A stretch of 64,000 nt of DNA from Nocardiopsis sp. JB363 (GTDB lineage: Bacteria; Actinomycetota; Actinomycetes; Streptosporangiales; Streptosporangiaceae). Of the stretch, positions 1 to 7,764 are shown piece by piece. The position numbers and the translations under genes were made by a program. Below the pieces are notes generated by a model. That model made no database searches. It saw only the letters and a list, made by a program, of their open reading frames with translations, and had not been told where the DNA came from. Position 1 is the stretch's first letter. Each line of letters opens with the position of its first letter. The stretch spans positions 23,835 through 87,834 of the forward strand of contig NZ_FRFF01000200.1 of NCBI RefSeq assembly GCF_900143625.1. Direction: 5' to 3'.

Positions 1-267
1 CATCGCGCGGATGCTCGCCAGCTTCGTCTCGTCGAAACCACTGGTGCCGACGACGGCGTGGACGCCGTTGTCGATCAACCACCGCAGGTTGTCCATCACC
101 ACGTCGGGGTGGGTGAAGTCGACGACGTAGTCGGCCCCCAGCACCGCTTCACGGTCGTCGCCGGCGTCCACGCCCGCGACGAGTTCCATGTCGTCGGCGG
201 CCTGAACCGCTTTGACGACCTCTGACCCCATGCGCCCATCGGCGCCGAAAACTCCTACCTTGAACAC
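1..267 (-). CDS. dapB: 4-hydroxy-tetrahydrodipicolinate reductase, N-terminal part
   Basis: Only the first 89 codons are inside the window; the gene runs off the left edge. The translation opens VFKVGVFGADGRMGSEVV, a dinucleotide-binding Rossmann start with the G-x-x-GRMG motif typical of DapB, and continues through ADYVVDFTHPDVV and GTSGFDE, both family hallmarks. DapB reduces dihydrodipicolinate precursor with NAD(P)H in the lysine/diaminopimelate pathway in the cytoplasm, feeding peptidoglycan synthesis. The start is a GTG, chosen because the Rossmann strand begins directly after it. The next gene (egtD) is on the same strand 44 bp upstream, so they could be cotranscribed. The C-terminal substrate-binding half cannot be assessed. 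Confidence 0.93.
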   Translation of the reverse strand, partial: MFKVGVFGADGRMGSEVVKAVQAADDMELVAGVDAGDDREAVLGADYVVDFTHPDVVMDNLRWLIDNGVHAVVGTSGFDETKLASIRAM

Positions 268-311
268 GGGACGAGCGTACCGGAATCCGGGGCGCGAGGT
301 CGGCGGACGCC

Positions 312-1286
312 TCAGCGGGCGGTGGACAGGTTGAGGGAGAAGTCGCCGGCCGGGTCGGTCCACCAATGGGTGAGGGTGAACCCCGCGGTGTCCAGTTCCC
401 GGGTGAGTCCTTCGCGGCGGAACTTGGCGGAGATCTCGGTGCGCATCTCTTCGCCGGGCTCGAAGACGACCTCCAGGTCGAGGTCGGCCACACGGACGCG
501 CTGACGGGTCCGGGCGCGCAGGCGCATCTCGATCCACTCGTGCTCGGCGTTCCACACGGCCAGGTGGTCGAAGGCCGTCGGGTCGAAGTCGCCGCCCAGC
601 CGCCGGTTGATCACGGACAGGACGTTGCGGTCGAACGCGGCGGTGACGCCTTGGGCGTCGTCGTAGGCGGCGACCAGGCGCGCCGGATCCTTGACCAGGT
701 CGGCGCCGAGCAGGAGCGTGTCGCCGGGGTCGAGCGCTCCGCGGACGTCGCGCAGGAACACGGCGCGTTCGGCGGGCGCCTGGTTGCCGATGGTGGATCC
801 CAGGACGGCGAGCATCCTGCGACCGTCGTGTTCGCCGACCGGCAGCAGGCCCAGGTGTTGTTCGAAGTCGCCGACCACGGCGTGCACGTCCAGGCCCGGA
901 TGATCGTCGGCGACCCGTCGGGCGGAGTCCGCGAGGAAGTCACCGCTGACGTCGACGGGGACGAAGTGCTTCAGGGGACCGTGGCGGCCCAGGGCGTCGA
1001 GCAGCAGCCGGGTCTTGACCCCAGACCCGGATCCGAGCTCGATGAGGGTGACGGCGTCGGCGGCCCGGGCGATCTCGTCGGAGCGTCGTTCGAGGATGGC
1101 GCGTTCGGCGCGGGTCGGGTAGTACTCGGGCAGCCGGGTGATGTCCTCGAACAGGGCGCTCCCGTGTTCGTCATAGAACCACTTGGGCGGGAGCCGTTTG
1201 GGATGGGCGGTGAGGCCTTCGGCGACGTCGTCGCGCAGGGCTTTGTCGAGGTCGTCCGCGGTGAGGTTTCGGTCGATCCGGAACAT
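312..1286 (-). CDS. egtD: L-histidine N-alpha-methyltransferase (ergothioneine step 1)
   Basis: 324 residues, the usual EgtD length. EgtD trimethylates histidine to hercynine using three SAM. The sequence has the family N-terminus with KWFYDEHGSALFEDIT (about 35-50), the SAM-binding glycine loop LIELGSGSGVKTRLLL (about 81-96), and the C-terminal EMRTEISAKF and WWTDPAGDFSL stretches expected of the DUF2260/EgtD family. It is the last gene of the egtABCD run, 23 bp behind egtC, and so is probably on the same transcript. Start ATG at 1286 has the family N-terminus directly after it. Assignment rests on family motifs plus the intact neighbouring pathway and is secure. Confidence 0.95.
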   Translation of the reverse strand: MFRIDRNLTADDLDKALRDDVAEGLTAHPKRLPPKWFYDEHGSALFEDITRLPEYYPTRAERAILERRSDEIARAADAVTLIELGSGSGVKTRLLLDALGRHGPLKHFVPVDVSGDFLADSARRVADDHPGLDVHAVVGDFEQHLGLLPVGEHDGRRMLAVLGSTIGNQAPAERAVFLRDVRGALDPGDTLLLGADLVKDPARLVAAYDDAQGVTAAFDRNVLSVINRRLGGDFDPTAFDHLAVWNAEHEWIEMRLRARTRQRVRVADLDLEVVFEPGEEMRTEISAKFRREGLTRELDTAGFTLTHWWTDPAGDFSLNLSTAR

Positions 1287-1309
1287 GCTGTCTCCTGTTT
1301 CCCCGCTGG

Positions 1310-2080
1310 TCAGCCGATCGGCCGGACGTCGGTGTGTTCGCGGGTGGCGACCACCACCGATTCCTCGGGCACCTCCCGCCAGCCGCGCCCCTCGTCGAAG
1401 GGTTCGGAGGCCAGGAAGACCTCGTCGCCCTCCCCCGCCGCGCGTCCTGGTCGACGCAGGGTGAACAGGGTGTCCCCGGCGGTCGTGCCGACGATCATCC
1501 CGCCGTCCCCGGCCAGCAGGTTGTAGCGGCCGCGGGAGTGTTCACGGGCGTGACGCACCACTGCGGCCAGGGCACCGGACAGGTCGCCGGAGGCCCGCCA
1601 CAGGCGCAGTGTGCGTGCGAACAGTGGGGCCGAGTCCACCGGGGAACGGGCGTCCAGCGCCCCCGAGGGCATCGGGGAACCGAGCGCGGCGGCCACCGCC
1701 TCGTCGTCCTCGACGGCCCCGTTGTGGCTGAACAGCAGCCGGTCGGCGCGGAAGGGCTGGGCTCCGGACTCCTCCGAGCCGAAGCCGATGGTGGCGTCGC
1801 GCACGGCCGCGACCACGCACCCGGAGGTGATGGCGCGGGCCGCATCGGCGAAGGACGCGTCTCCCCAGATGGGCATGGCCCTGCGGTAGCGCAGGGGCTC
1901 CGCCGGCTCACCCGTCCCGGTTTCGGTCGGGTACCAGCCGACTCCGAACCCATCGGCGTTGACGGTGCCGTACCGCTGACGGCGGGGCGCCCAGGACTGG
2001 ACGCACAGTGAGTGGGGCGCCGCGTACAGCAGCTCGTGCAGAGTGCGCGGCGGCCCCAGGTAGGCGAGATGACGGCACAT
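1310..2080 (-). CDS. egtC: gamma-glutamyl-hercynylcysteine S-oxide hydrolase (class II glutamine amidotransferase fold)
   Basis: 256 residues. The protein begins MCRHLAYLG, so Cys2 becomes the N-terminal nucleophile of a class II glutamine-amidotransferase (Ntn) domain after Met removal; NADGFGVGWY and FSHNGAVED are further motifs of this fold. EgtC removes the gamma-glutamyl group from the sulfoxide made by EgtB. The ATG at 2080 shares one base with the egtB stop (TGATG), indicating translational coupling, and fixes the start even though the reading frame is open far upstream through the egtB sequence. Order egtA-egtB-egtC-egtD matches the classic actinobacterial cluster. Confidence 0.94.
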   Translation of the reverse strand: MCRHLAYLGPPRTLHELLYAAPHSLCVQSWAPRRQRYGTVNADGFGVGWYPTETGTGEPAEPLRYRRAMPIWGDASFADAARAITSGCVVAAVRDATIGFGSEESGAQPFRADRLLFSHNGAVEDDEAVAAALGSPMPSGALDARSPVDSAPLFARTLRLWRASGDLSGALAAVVRHAREHSRGRYNLLAGDGGMIVGTTAGDTLFTLRRPGRAAGEGDEVFLASEPFDEGRGWREVPEESVVVATREHTDVRPIG

Positions 2081-3438
2081 CAGTCGCGGTCCGCGTCGCG
2101 TGCGCAGCGGAACCCGCTGAAGATCTGCCGTCGGATCGGGTGATCCCAGTTGCGGAAGGTGGAGCGCACGGCGGTGTGGTGGGTGGCCCAAGAGCCCCCG
2201 CGCAGCACTTTGTAGCCGTCGTCGAAGAAGACCTCCGAGTACTCGGGGTAGGGGAAGGCGTGAAAGCCCGGGTAGCCGTGGAAGGTGGTGGAGGTCCACT
2301 CCCAGACACCGCCGACGAGCTGACGCACCCCCAGCGGGGAGGCGCCGTCGGGGTGGGCGTCCACGGGCGCGGGACCGAGCCGGCGTCGGCCGAGGTCGGC
2401 GTGGCGCGGTTCGGGTTCGGCGTCGCCCCAGGGGAAACGGTGGGAGCGTCCGGTGGCGGGGTCGTACCGGGCCGCCTTCTCCCACTCGGCCTCGGTGGGC
2501 AGTCGTTTGCCCGCCCAGCGGGCATAGGCCTCGGACTCGTGGAAGCTCACGTGCTGAACGGGCTCGTTCGGCGGTACGTCCTCGCGGCGACCGAAACGAC
2601 GTCGGGTCCAGCGACCGTCCTCCAGGGCCCAGAAGGCCGGGGCCACGGCGTCCCTCGCGCAACGCCACTCCCAACCGTCCCGGCTCCACCAGCGGGGATT
2701 CCGGTAACCGCCGTCGCCGATGAACTCCTGATAGGCGGCGTTGGTCACGGGGGTGGTGTCGATCCAGAAGGCGGCCAGGTCGACCGTACGCGCGGGGCGT
2801 TCGTTGTCGAAGGACCATGGGTCGTCGTCGGTGCCCAAGGTGAAGGGGCCTGCCGGAACCAGGACCTCCCGGGCCCGGGGCGGGCTGACCGGCGCGGAGA
2901 CGGGCGCTTCCTCCAGCAGGACGGGAGCTCCGCGCCGCAGCTGGTGGGTGGCGAGCATGGTCTCCCCGTGCATGAACTCGTGTTGGACGACCATGTGGAA
3001 GACGAAGCCCGCCTCCAGCAGGGAGGACGGCCCCGAGGGGGCGGTCCGGTCGGGCGTCGTCGGCGAAGGCGCGGACAGGTCGGCGCTCTCCAGGGTGTCG
3101 AGGACCTCTCGCCGCACCCGCGCGTTGTACTCGCTCGCCTCGTCGGGGCGCAGCAGCGGCAGGGTGACCCGGTCCGCGCGCGGGTTCTCGAAGGCGTCGT
3201 AGAGCCCGTCGATGTCCGGGCGCAGGGCCCGGCGTCGGCCGGCGGCCCGTAGCAGCCACTGTTCCTCGTAGTTGCCGATGTGCGCCAGATCCCAGACCAG
3301 GGGCGACATCAACGGTGAGTGCTGGGCGAGCAGTTCGGACTCGTCGAGCGCGTCGATGGTCAGCTCGTTGCTGTGCCGCCTGCTGTGGTCGAGTTCGGCG
3401 GCGATGCGTTCCTTGACTCGTTCCTGTTCGTGGCTCAC
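2080..3438 (-). CDS. egtB: hercynine oxygenase (iron-dependent sulfoxide synthase)
   Basis: 452 residues. Two domains are visible: an N-terminal DinB-like helical domain and a C-terminal FGE-sulfatase domain ending with the GFRCARD signature. Putative iron ligands are H53 (in DLAHIGNYEEQW) and the HxxxHxE motif H153/H157 (QHEFMHGE), as in characterised EgtB enzymes. The protein joins gamma-glutamylcysteine to hercynine with O2. The GTG start at 3438 overlaps the egtA stop by 4 bp (GTGA), and its TGA touches the egtC ATG, so egtA-B-C are translationally coupled. The frame extends upstream as a longer opening, but that part is the egtA sequence read out of frame. Confidence 0.94.
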   Translation of the reverse strand: MSHEQERVKERIAAELDHSRRHSNELTIDALDESELLAQHSPLMSPLVWDLAHIGNYEEQWLLRAAGRRRALRPDIDGLYDAFENPRADRVTLPLLRPDEASEYNARVRREVLDTLESADLSAPSPTTPDRTAPSGPSSLLEAGFVFHMVVQHEFMHGETMLATHQLRRGAPVLLEEAPVSAPVSPPRAREVLVPAGPFTLGTDDDPWSFDNERPARTVDLAAFWIDTTPVTNAAYQEFIGDGGYRNPRWWSRDGWEWRCARDAVAPAFWALEDGRWTRRRFGRREDVPPNEPVQHVSFHESEAYARWAGKRLPTEAEWEKAARYDPATGRSHRFPWGDAEPEPRHADLGRRRLGPAPVDAHPDGASPLGVRQLVGGVWEWTSTTFHGYPGFHAFPYPEYSEVFFDDGYKVLRGGSWATHHTAVRSTFRNWDHPIRRQIFSGFRCARDADRD

Positions 3439-4688
3439 GACGAACCTCCGGGATGGGCGAGGCGTGGTTCGGGCACCTGGACGGTGGTGTCGGCGGGGCA
3501 CAGGCCGCGTCGAACGTAGTGGTCGGCGTACTCGTCGACGAGTGCGGCCAGGGCGGCCGCGCCCATGCGGGGCAGGGCCTCCACGGCGGCGTCGAAGCAG
3601 GTCCGCGCGCACGCGGCGACCTCGGCGTCCTCCGGCCCCAGACGGGCGGAGCGCAGCCACAGCGTGGGTGTGGGCGCGGCGCCGCGGCACAGGCGTTCGG
3701 TGGCCTCCTCGGCGGTGGCCCTGGCCCGTGGGTCCTCGGTCAGGGCGGCGGCGAGCGCCACCGGGACCGGCCACCAGCGCAGGGGCACGGTGTCGATCAT
3801 GCGCAGTTCCCACCAGCCGCGCGGGCGGATGGGGGGAAACAGGGTGCTCAGATGGAATTCCAGGTCGTCGAGGGTCATCGAACGCGGCCCCCGTCCGTCG
3901 ACCCAGTCGGCCAGGGTGATTCCCGGATCGGCGATCCACTCACCGCCCCCGCCGGAGATCTCCGACAGGGCCATCACCCGCGCCCCCAGGGCGTACTCGG
4001 CCCAGGCGGTGGCCGGGTCGGTACCGGTGCCCGGTTCCAGGACGGGTCGGGTGCGGGTGGCGTCGGTGGCCGCCCAGATGGCCCACCTGGTGGACTTCCA
4101 GCCGGTGGGGCGTCCTCGCCAGACGGCCGAGTCGGCGAAGGCCGCGACCAGCACGGGGCCGAGGCGGTGCAGGAATTCCCAGCGTCCGCGGAGGTCGGCG
4201 GCGTCCGCACCGTTGTCCAGGCACACCTGGATGGACGCGGTACTGCACATCATGGTGCGGCCACTGGCGTGACGGTGCCCGTCGAAGAAACGCTCCATCG
4301 CCGTGTAACGGGGGGTTCGGAGCTGACGTGCGGGCGGTCGTACGGGGTCGAGAGCGGTCTCGGCCAGGTACAGTCCGGCGTCCGCGAGCGTCTTCTCGAT
4401 ATGCCGTAGGTCGACGGCGAGGGCCTCGTGGGCCCGGGCCGGCCCCGGCAGCGCCGGTGAGCTGAGCTCGATCTGGCCGCCCGGTTCGAAGGTGATCCGG
4501 CTTCCCGCGGGCGGGGGGCCACAGGCCTCCACGAGCTCCGCGAGACGGTCGATGGCGACGGGCGCGGTGGGTCTTTCAGGGTCGATGACGAGCCATTCGG
4601 TCTCGGCTCCGACCTTGCCCGGAGGGCCGGTCTTGAAGCAGATCCCGTTGATGTACTCGTGAACGTCTTCCGTGGTCATGCGGGACAT
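3435..4688 (-). CDS. egtA: glutamate-cysteine ligase of ergothioneine pathway
   Basis: 417 residues; GCS2-family glutamate-cysteine ligase supplying gamma-glutamylcysteine to EgtB. Visible motifs: GAETEWLVID near the N-terminus, TFEPGGQIELSS (substrate/ATP region), the RTPRYTAMERFF stretch and MMCSTASIQVCLD, and WWELRMID in the C-terminal half. ATG at 4688 is preceded by an AGGGAG Shine-Dalgarno at good spacing, which decides the start. It is the first gene of the egt run. The 194-bp region upstream holds the likely promoter and a CRP-type palindrome. No egtE (PLP-dependent C-S lyase) is present in the window, so the last step must be encoded elsewhere or done by another lyase. Confidence 0.93.
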   Translation of the reverse strand: MSRMTTEDVHEYINGICFKTGPPGKVGAETEWLVIDPERPTAPVAIDRLAELVEACGPPPAGSRITFEPGGQIELSSPALPGPARAHEALAVDLRHIEKTLADAGLYLAETALDPVRPPARQLRTPRYTAMERFFDGHRHASGRTMMCSTASIQVCLDNGADAADLRGRWEFLHRLGPVLVAAFADSAVWRGRPTGWKSTRWAIWAATDATRTRPVLEPGTGTDPATAWAEYALGARVMALSEISGGGGEWIADPGITLADWVDGRGPRSMTLDDLEFHLSTLFPPIRPRGWWELRMIDTVPLRWWPVPVALAAALTEDPRARATAEEATERLCRGAAPTPTLWLRSARLGPEDAEVAACARTCFDAAVEALPRMGAAALAALVDEYADHYVRRGLCPADTTVQVPEPRLAHPGGSS

Positions 4689-4869
4689 GGGCTGACTCCC
4701 TCGGAGTGACACCTCCAAGGTCCTGCCCGGGGATCCGCGACGGTGAACATGTGCGATCACCCAACCGGGTCGAGGGCGGCCGGGCGGGCGTTTCGACCCG
4801 GACCCGGCACCCCCGCCGGCCACACGCTTCTCGTGCGGTCGGGATCCGAGCCGATTCCGACACCCGCAT

Positions 4870-4889
4870 AATGTGATGCCTGTCACATT
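4870..4889. promoter_or_regulatory. perfect CRP/FNR-type palindrome upstream of egtA
   Basis: AATGTGATGCCTGTCACATT: 7-bp inverted repeats (AATGTGA/TCACATT) around a 6-bp spacer, i.e. the exact TGTGA-N6-TCACA consensus used by CRP-family regulators, including actinobacterial Crp/GlxR. It overlaps the stop codon of the N-acetyltransferase gene and lies about 180 bp before the egtA start. Regulation of egt by Crp is inference; a role as a 3'-end hairpin is the alternative, though the stem is short and AT-rich for this genome. Confidence 0.6.
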
Positions 4890-5584
4890 CCGAGAAAGCC
4901 GCGCACCCGTTCCTCGACCACCTCTCGTTCCCGCTGGTCGAGGTGGATGCCGAAGACCTCGTGCAGCACCTTCCCCACCTCCTCCACCCGCAACTCGCGC
5001 ACCTCCCGTTCCGGCCCGGCGCCGCCCGGGTCCTTCCGGTCCAGCCGCAGGTCCCAACCGTCCTGGGAGGTCTGGTGTCCGTCCACGAAGGGGAAGGGCT
5101 CCAACGGGCCGCCCCCACCGAAACCGACGTCCACCAGCCACGACGCACCCTCCAGGTCCACCCGCGACAGGGCGTGCGTGGAAGGACGGGGGCGCCCGTC
5201 TCCGCCCATCAGCACCCGGGCGCTGAACGCGGTGAGCGTGAACCCGAGCCGGTCCAGGACCGCGGCCAGCAACAGGTTCTGCTCGTAGCAATAGCCGCCC
5301 CGGTGGTGGTGGACCATCTTGTCCGTCAGGGACGGCACGTCCAGCGGGACGGGACGGTCCAGCAGCAACTGGAGATTCTCGAAGGGGATCGCCGCGAGAT
5401 GGGCGCGGTGCACCGCGGTGAGGGTGTCCAGGGTCGGCGGCAGATCGGCGGGCAGGCCCACCCTGTCCAGGTAGGCGTCCAGATCCAGGTCGGCGCCGTG
5501 CCAGAAGTCGCGGTCGGTGAACACGGGCCCGGGTGGTGGCGCGGGGTCCCGTGGTCCGAGCGTGGTCTTCTCGGTGGTCGACAT
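4883..5584 (-). CDS. arylamine N-acetyltransferase, shortened third domain
   Basis: 233 residues; NAT family, which transfers acetyl from acetyl-CoA to arylamines or hydrazines. The catalytic triad is readable: C99 in RGGYCYE, H137 in STHALSRVD and D152 in LVDVGFGG; IPFENL at 66-71 is also canonical. The first two domains look complete. After GWDLRLDRKD (near 180) the sequence jumps to REVRELRVEE...FGIHL, skipping roughly 50-60 residues that normally form part of the third (lid) domain, so the protein is short (usual about 270-280, and this one has an N-terminal extension of about 20-30). No frameshift is seen; the deletion is in frame. Start ATG at 5584 lacks an obvious Shine-Dalgarno. Its stop overlaps a CRP-like palindrome. 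Activity is uncertain. Confidence 0.85.
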   Translation of the reverse strand: MSTTEKTTLGPRDPAPPPGPVFTDRDFWHGADLDLDAYLDRVGLPADLPPTLDTLTAVHRAHLAAIPFENLQLLLDRPVPLDVPSLTDKMVHHHRGGYCYEQNLLLAAVLDRLGFTLTAFSARVLMGGDGRPRPSTHALSRVDLEGASWLVDVGFGGGGPLEPFPFVDGHQTSQDGWDLRLDRKDPGGAGPEREVRELRVEEVGKVLHEVFGIHLDQREREVVEERVRGFLGM

Positions 5585-5634
5585 GCTCGTGCCAACGGCG
5601 CGGGCGGTTCCCCTGTTCCGCGTCGGTGGGGTCT

Positions 5635-5660
5635 CCCCCCGGCCGCAACCGGCCGGGGGG
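5635..5660. terminator. GC-rich hairpin after the peptide transporter operon
   Basis: A perfect 10-bp stem CCCCCCGGCC/GGCCGGGGGG with a 6-nt loop sits 42 bp past the stop of the last transporter gene. No T-tract follows on the minus strand, as is common in high-GC actinobacteria. It probably ends the transporter transcript before the NAT gene. Confidence 0.6.
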
Positions 5661-5701
5661 GGGAGGAGGTGTCGGATCGCGAAACCCGGAGACGTCCGCG
5701 G

Positions 5702-6745
5702 TCAGGTGGCCTGTTCGGGCAGGCGGCCGGACTCGTCGACGGCCGCCCAGTGACAGGCCACCCGACGCTCGGCCCCTCCGCTCAGGATCGCGGGGTCCAC
5801 GCTCGTGCACAGGTCGGCCACCCCGGCCCGTTCTGCCGCACCAGAGGACAGGACCGGGCAGCGCGGGTGGAAACGGCACCCCGAGGGCACCTGCTTGGGG
5901 TCCGGCGGCTCGCCGCTGAGCACCACCGGCCCCTCGTCCACCCCGGAGTCGGGCAACACCGACAACAGGGCGCGCGTGTACGGGTGGGCGGGCGAGGCCA
6001 GCACCTCCTCCACCGTGCCCAGCTCCACCACCCGACCCAGGTACATCACTGCCACCCGGTCGGCGATGTTCCAGGCCAGGCCGAGGTCGTGTGTGGCCAC
6101 CAGGGCGGACAGCCCCAGTTCGTCGCGCAGTTCCAGCAGCAGGCGCAGGATCTCGCCGCGCACCGAGGCGTCCAGGGACGCCACCGGCTCGTCGGCCACC
6201 AGCACCTCGGGGTCCAGGACCAGGGCCCCGGCGATCACCACGCGCTGGCGCTGCCCTCCCGACAGCTCGTGCGGGTAGCGGGACAGGAAGCGTTCGGGTG
6301 GCCGCAGCCCGGCACGGGACAGCGCCCGTTCCACCCGCTCCAACTCGTCGACGGCGGTGCCCTCGTGGACGCGCAGCCCCTCGACCACCGACTCGTACAC
6401 GGTGCGCCGCGGGTTGAGCGAACCCATCGGGTCCTGCTGCACCAACTGCACCCGACGCCGGTAGGCGCGCAGGTCACGAGACCGATAACGCAGCGGCTCA
6501 CCCTCGAACAGCACCCGGCCGGCGGTGGGCCGTTCCAGCCCGAGGAGGGTGCGGGCCAGGGTGGTCTTGCCGCAGCCCGACTCCCCGACCAGGGCCACGA
6601 TCTCCCCCGGCGCGACCTCCAAGTGGACGCCGTCCACGGCACGGGCGGTGCCACGGCCTCCGCCCGGAGCGAACCCGGCGGTGAAGGCCACCTCCACGGA
6701 CTCGGCCCGTAGAACGGGCGGGCGGGGGGCGGTGTCGGCGCTCAA
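5702..6745 (-). CDS. peptide ABC transporter ATP-binding protein (OppF/DppF type)
   Basis: 347 residues. One nucleotide-binding domain: Walker A GESGCGKTT, Q-loop VQQDPMGSLNP, signature LSGGQRQR, Walker B VLVADEPVASLD and the H-loop THDLG. The C-terminal oligopeptide/dipeptide extension with GCRFHPRCP is present, as in OppD/F families. It energises import by the two permeases encoded upstream. The start is a TTG at 6745 that overlaps the stop of the preceding ATPase gene (TTGA) and has a GAGGAG Shine-Dalgarno 8 nt upstream; an earlier in-frame opening is only the neighbouring gene read in another frame. Last gene of a five-gene operon, followed by a strong hairpin. Confidence 0.92.
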   Translation of the reverse strand: MSADTAPRPPVLRAESVEVAFTAGFAPGGGRGTARAVDGVHLEVAPGEIVALVGESGCGKTTLARTLLGLERPTAGRVLFEGEPLRYRSRDLRAYRRRVQLVQQDPMGSLNPRRTVYESVVEGLRVHEGTAVDELERVERALSRAGLRPPERFLSRYPHELSGGQRQRVVIAGALVLDPEVLVADEPVASLDASVRGEILRLLLELRDELGLSALVATHDLGLAWNIADRVAVMYLGRVVELGTVEEVLASPAHPYTRALLSVLPDSGVDEGPVVLSGEPPDPKQVPSGCRFHPRCPVLSSGAAERAGVADLCTSVDPAILSGGAERRVACHWAAVDESGRLPEQAT

Positions 6746-7764
6746 CGGCTCGTCTCCTCTGCGCTGGTCTCCTTCACGAGCGGCCCCGGGCCCACGTGCA
6801 CGCACGCCGCGTACCGGTCGGCGTTTCCGTCGGCGCCGGAGTGGACCGGCCACAGGGGCGGATCGACGCTGGCGCACACCGACTCGACCACGGCGCACCG
6901 AGGTCGGAACACACAACCCGACGGAGGGTCGGCCGGATCCGGCGGATCGCCCGGAAGCCCGCGTGGAGCCAACCGGGAGGCGGGGTCGCCGATCTTGGGG
7001 AAGGCGGCGCTGAGCGCGCTCGCGTACGGGTGGGCGGGCCGGTGCACCACGTCCCGCGCCGGCCCCTCCTCCACGATCCGACCGGCGTACATGACCGCGA
7101 GCCGGTCGCAGGTGGCGGCCAGCACGGACAGGTCGTGGCTGATCATCAGCATGCCGATGCCGGTCTCCTCGACCAATCCGCGCAGCAGCGCGAGGATCTG
7201 CGCCTGGATCATGACGTCCAGGGCGGTGGTGGCCTCGTCGGCGATGATCAGACGCGGTTCGCAGGCCAGGGCCATCGCGATCATCACCCGCTGGCGTTGT
7301 CCCCCGGACAGCTGGTGGGGATAGTCCCGGGTGCGGGAGACGGGCAGGCCCACCTGTTCCAGGAGTTCGGTGACCCGGGCATCGACCCGGTCCGGCTTCA
7401 CGGTCCGGTGCAGCAGGAGGGGCTCGGCGATCTGGTCGCCGATCCGCTTGACCGGGTTGAGGGAGTGCATGGCCCCCTGGAAGACCACCGAGGCGCCGAC
7501 CCAGCGCACGGCGCGCAGGCGCCCCCACTTCATCTCCAGGACGTTCTCGCCTTCGAGCAGGATGTCCCCGGTGACGCGGGCGGTGGCCGGCAGCAGGCGC
7601 AGCAGCGCCAGGGCCACGGTGGACTTGCCGCTGCCGGACTCCCCCGCCACACCGAGGGTGTCACCGGGGTCCAGGGACAGGTTCACGCCGCGTACCGCGG
7701 GGATCTCGCCCCCGCTGGTCGTGTAGGTGACGCGCAGGTCCCGGACGTCGAGAAGGCCGCTCAT
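6742..7764 (-). CDS. peptide ABC transporter ATP-binding protein (OppD/DppD type)
   Basis: 340 residues. Walker A GESGSGKST, Q-loop VFQGAMHSLNP, signature LSGGQRQRVMIAMAL, Walker B LIIADEATTALDV, H-loop SHDLS and a C-terminal oligopeptide-transporter extension (PPSGCVFRPRC). Works as the partner ATPase to the downstream OppF-type protein on the cytoplasmic face. The ATG at 7764 overlaps the permease stop by 4 bp (ATGA), and its own TGA overlaps the TTG of the next gene, so all ATPase and permease subunits should be made in step. Substrate (peptide, or nickel as in some relatives) cannot be told from these domains. Confidence 0.92.
   Translation of the reverse strand: MSGLLDVRDLRVTYTTSGGEIPAVRGVNLSLDPGDTLGVAGESGSGKSTVALALLRLLPATARVTGDILLEGENVLEMKWGRLRAVRWVGASVVFQGAMHSLNPVKRIGDQIAEPLLLHRTVKPDRVDARVTELLEQVGLPVSRTRDYPHQLSGGQRQRVMIAMALACEPRLIIADEATTALDVMIQAQILALLRGLVEETGIGMLMISHDLSVLAATCDRLAVMYAGRIVEEGPARDVVHRPAHPYASALSAAFPKIGDPASRLAPRGLPGDPPDPADPPSGCVFRPRCAVVESVCASVDPPLWPVHSGADGNADRYAACVHVGPGPLVKETSAEETSR

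Noticed and set aside
1310..3259. Single 649-codon frame covering egtC plus part of egtB
   Set aside because: Only the part after MCRHLAYLG matches a family; the rest is egtB in the wrong frame, so egtC starts at 2080.
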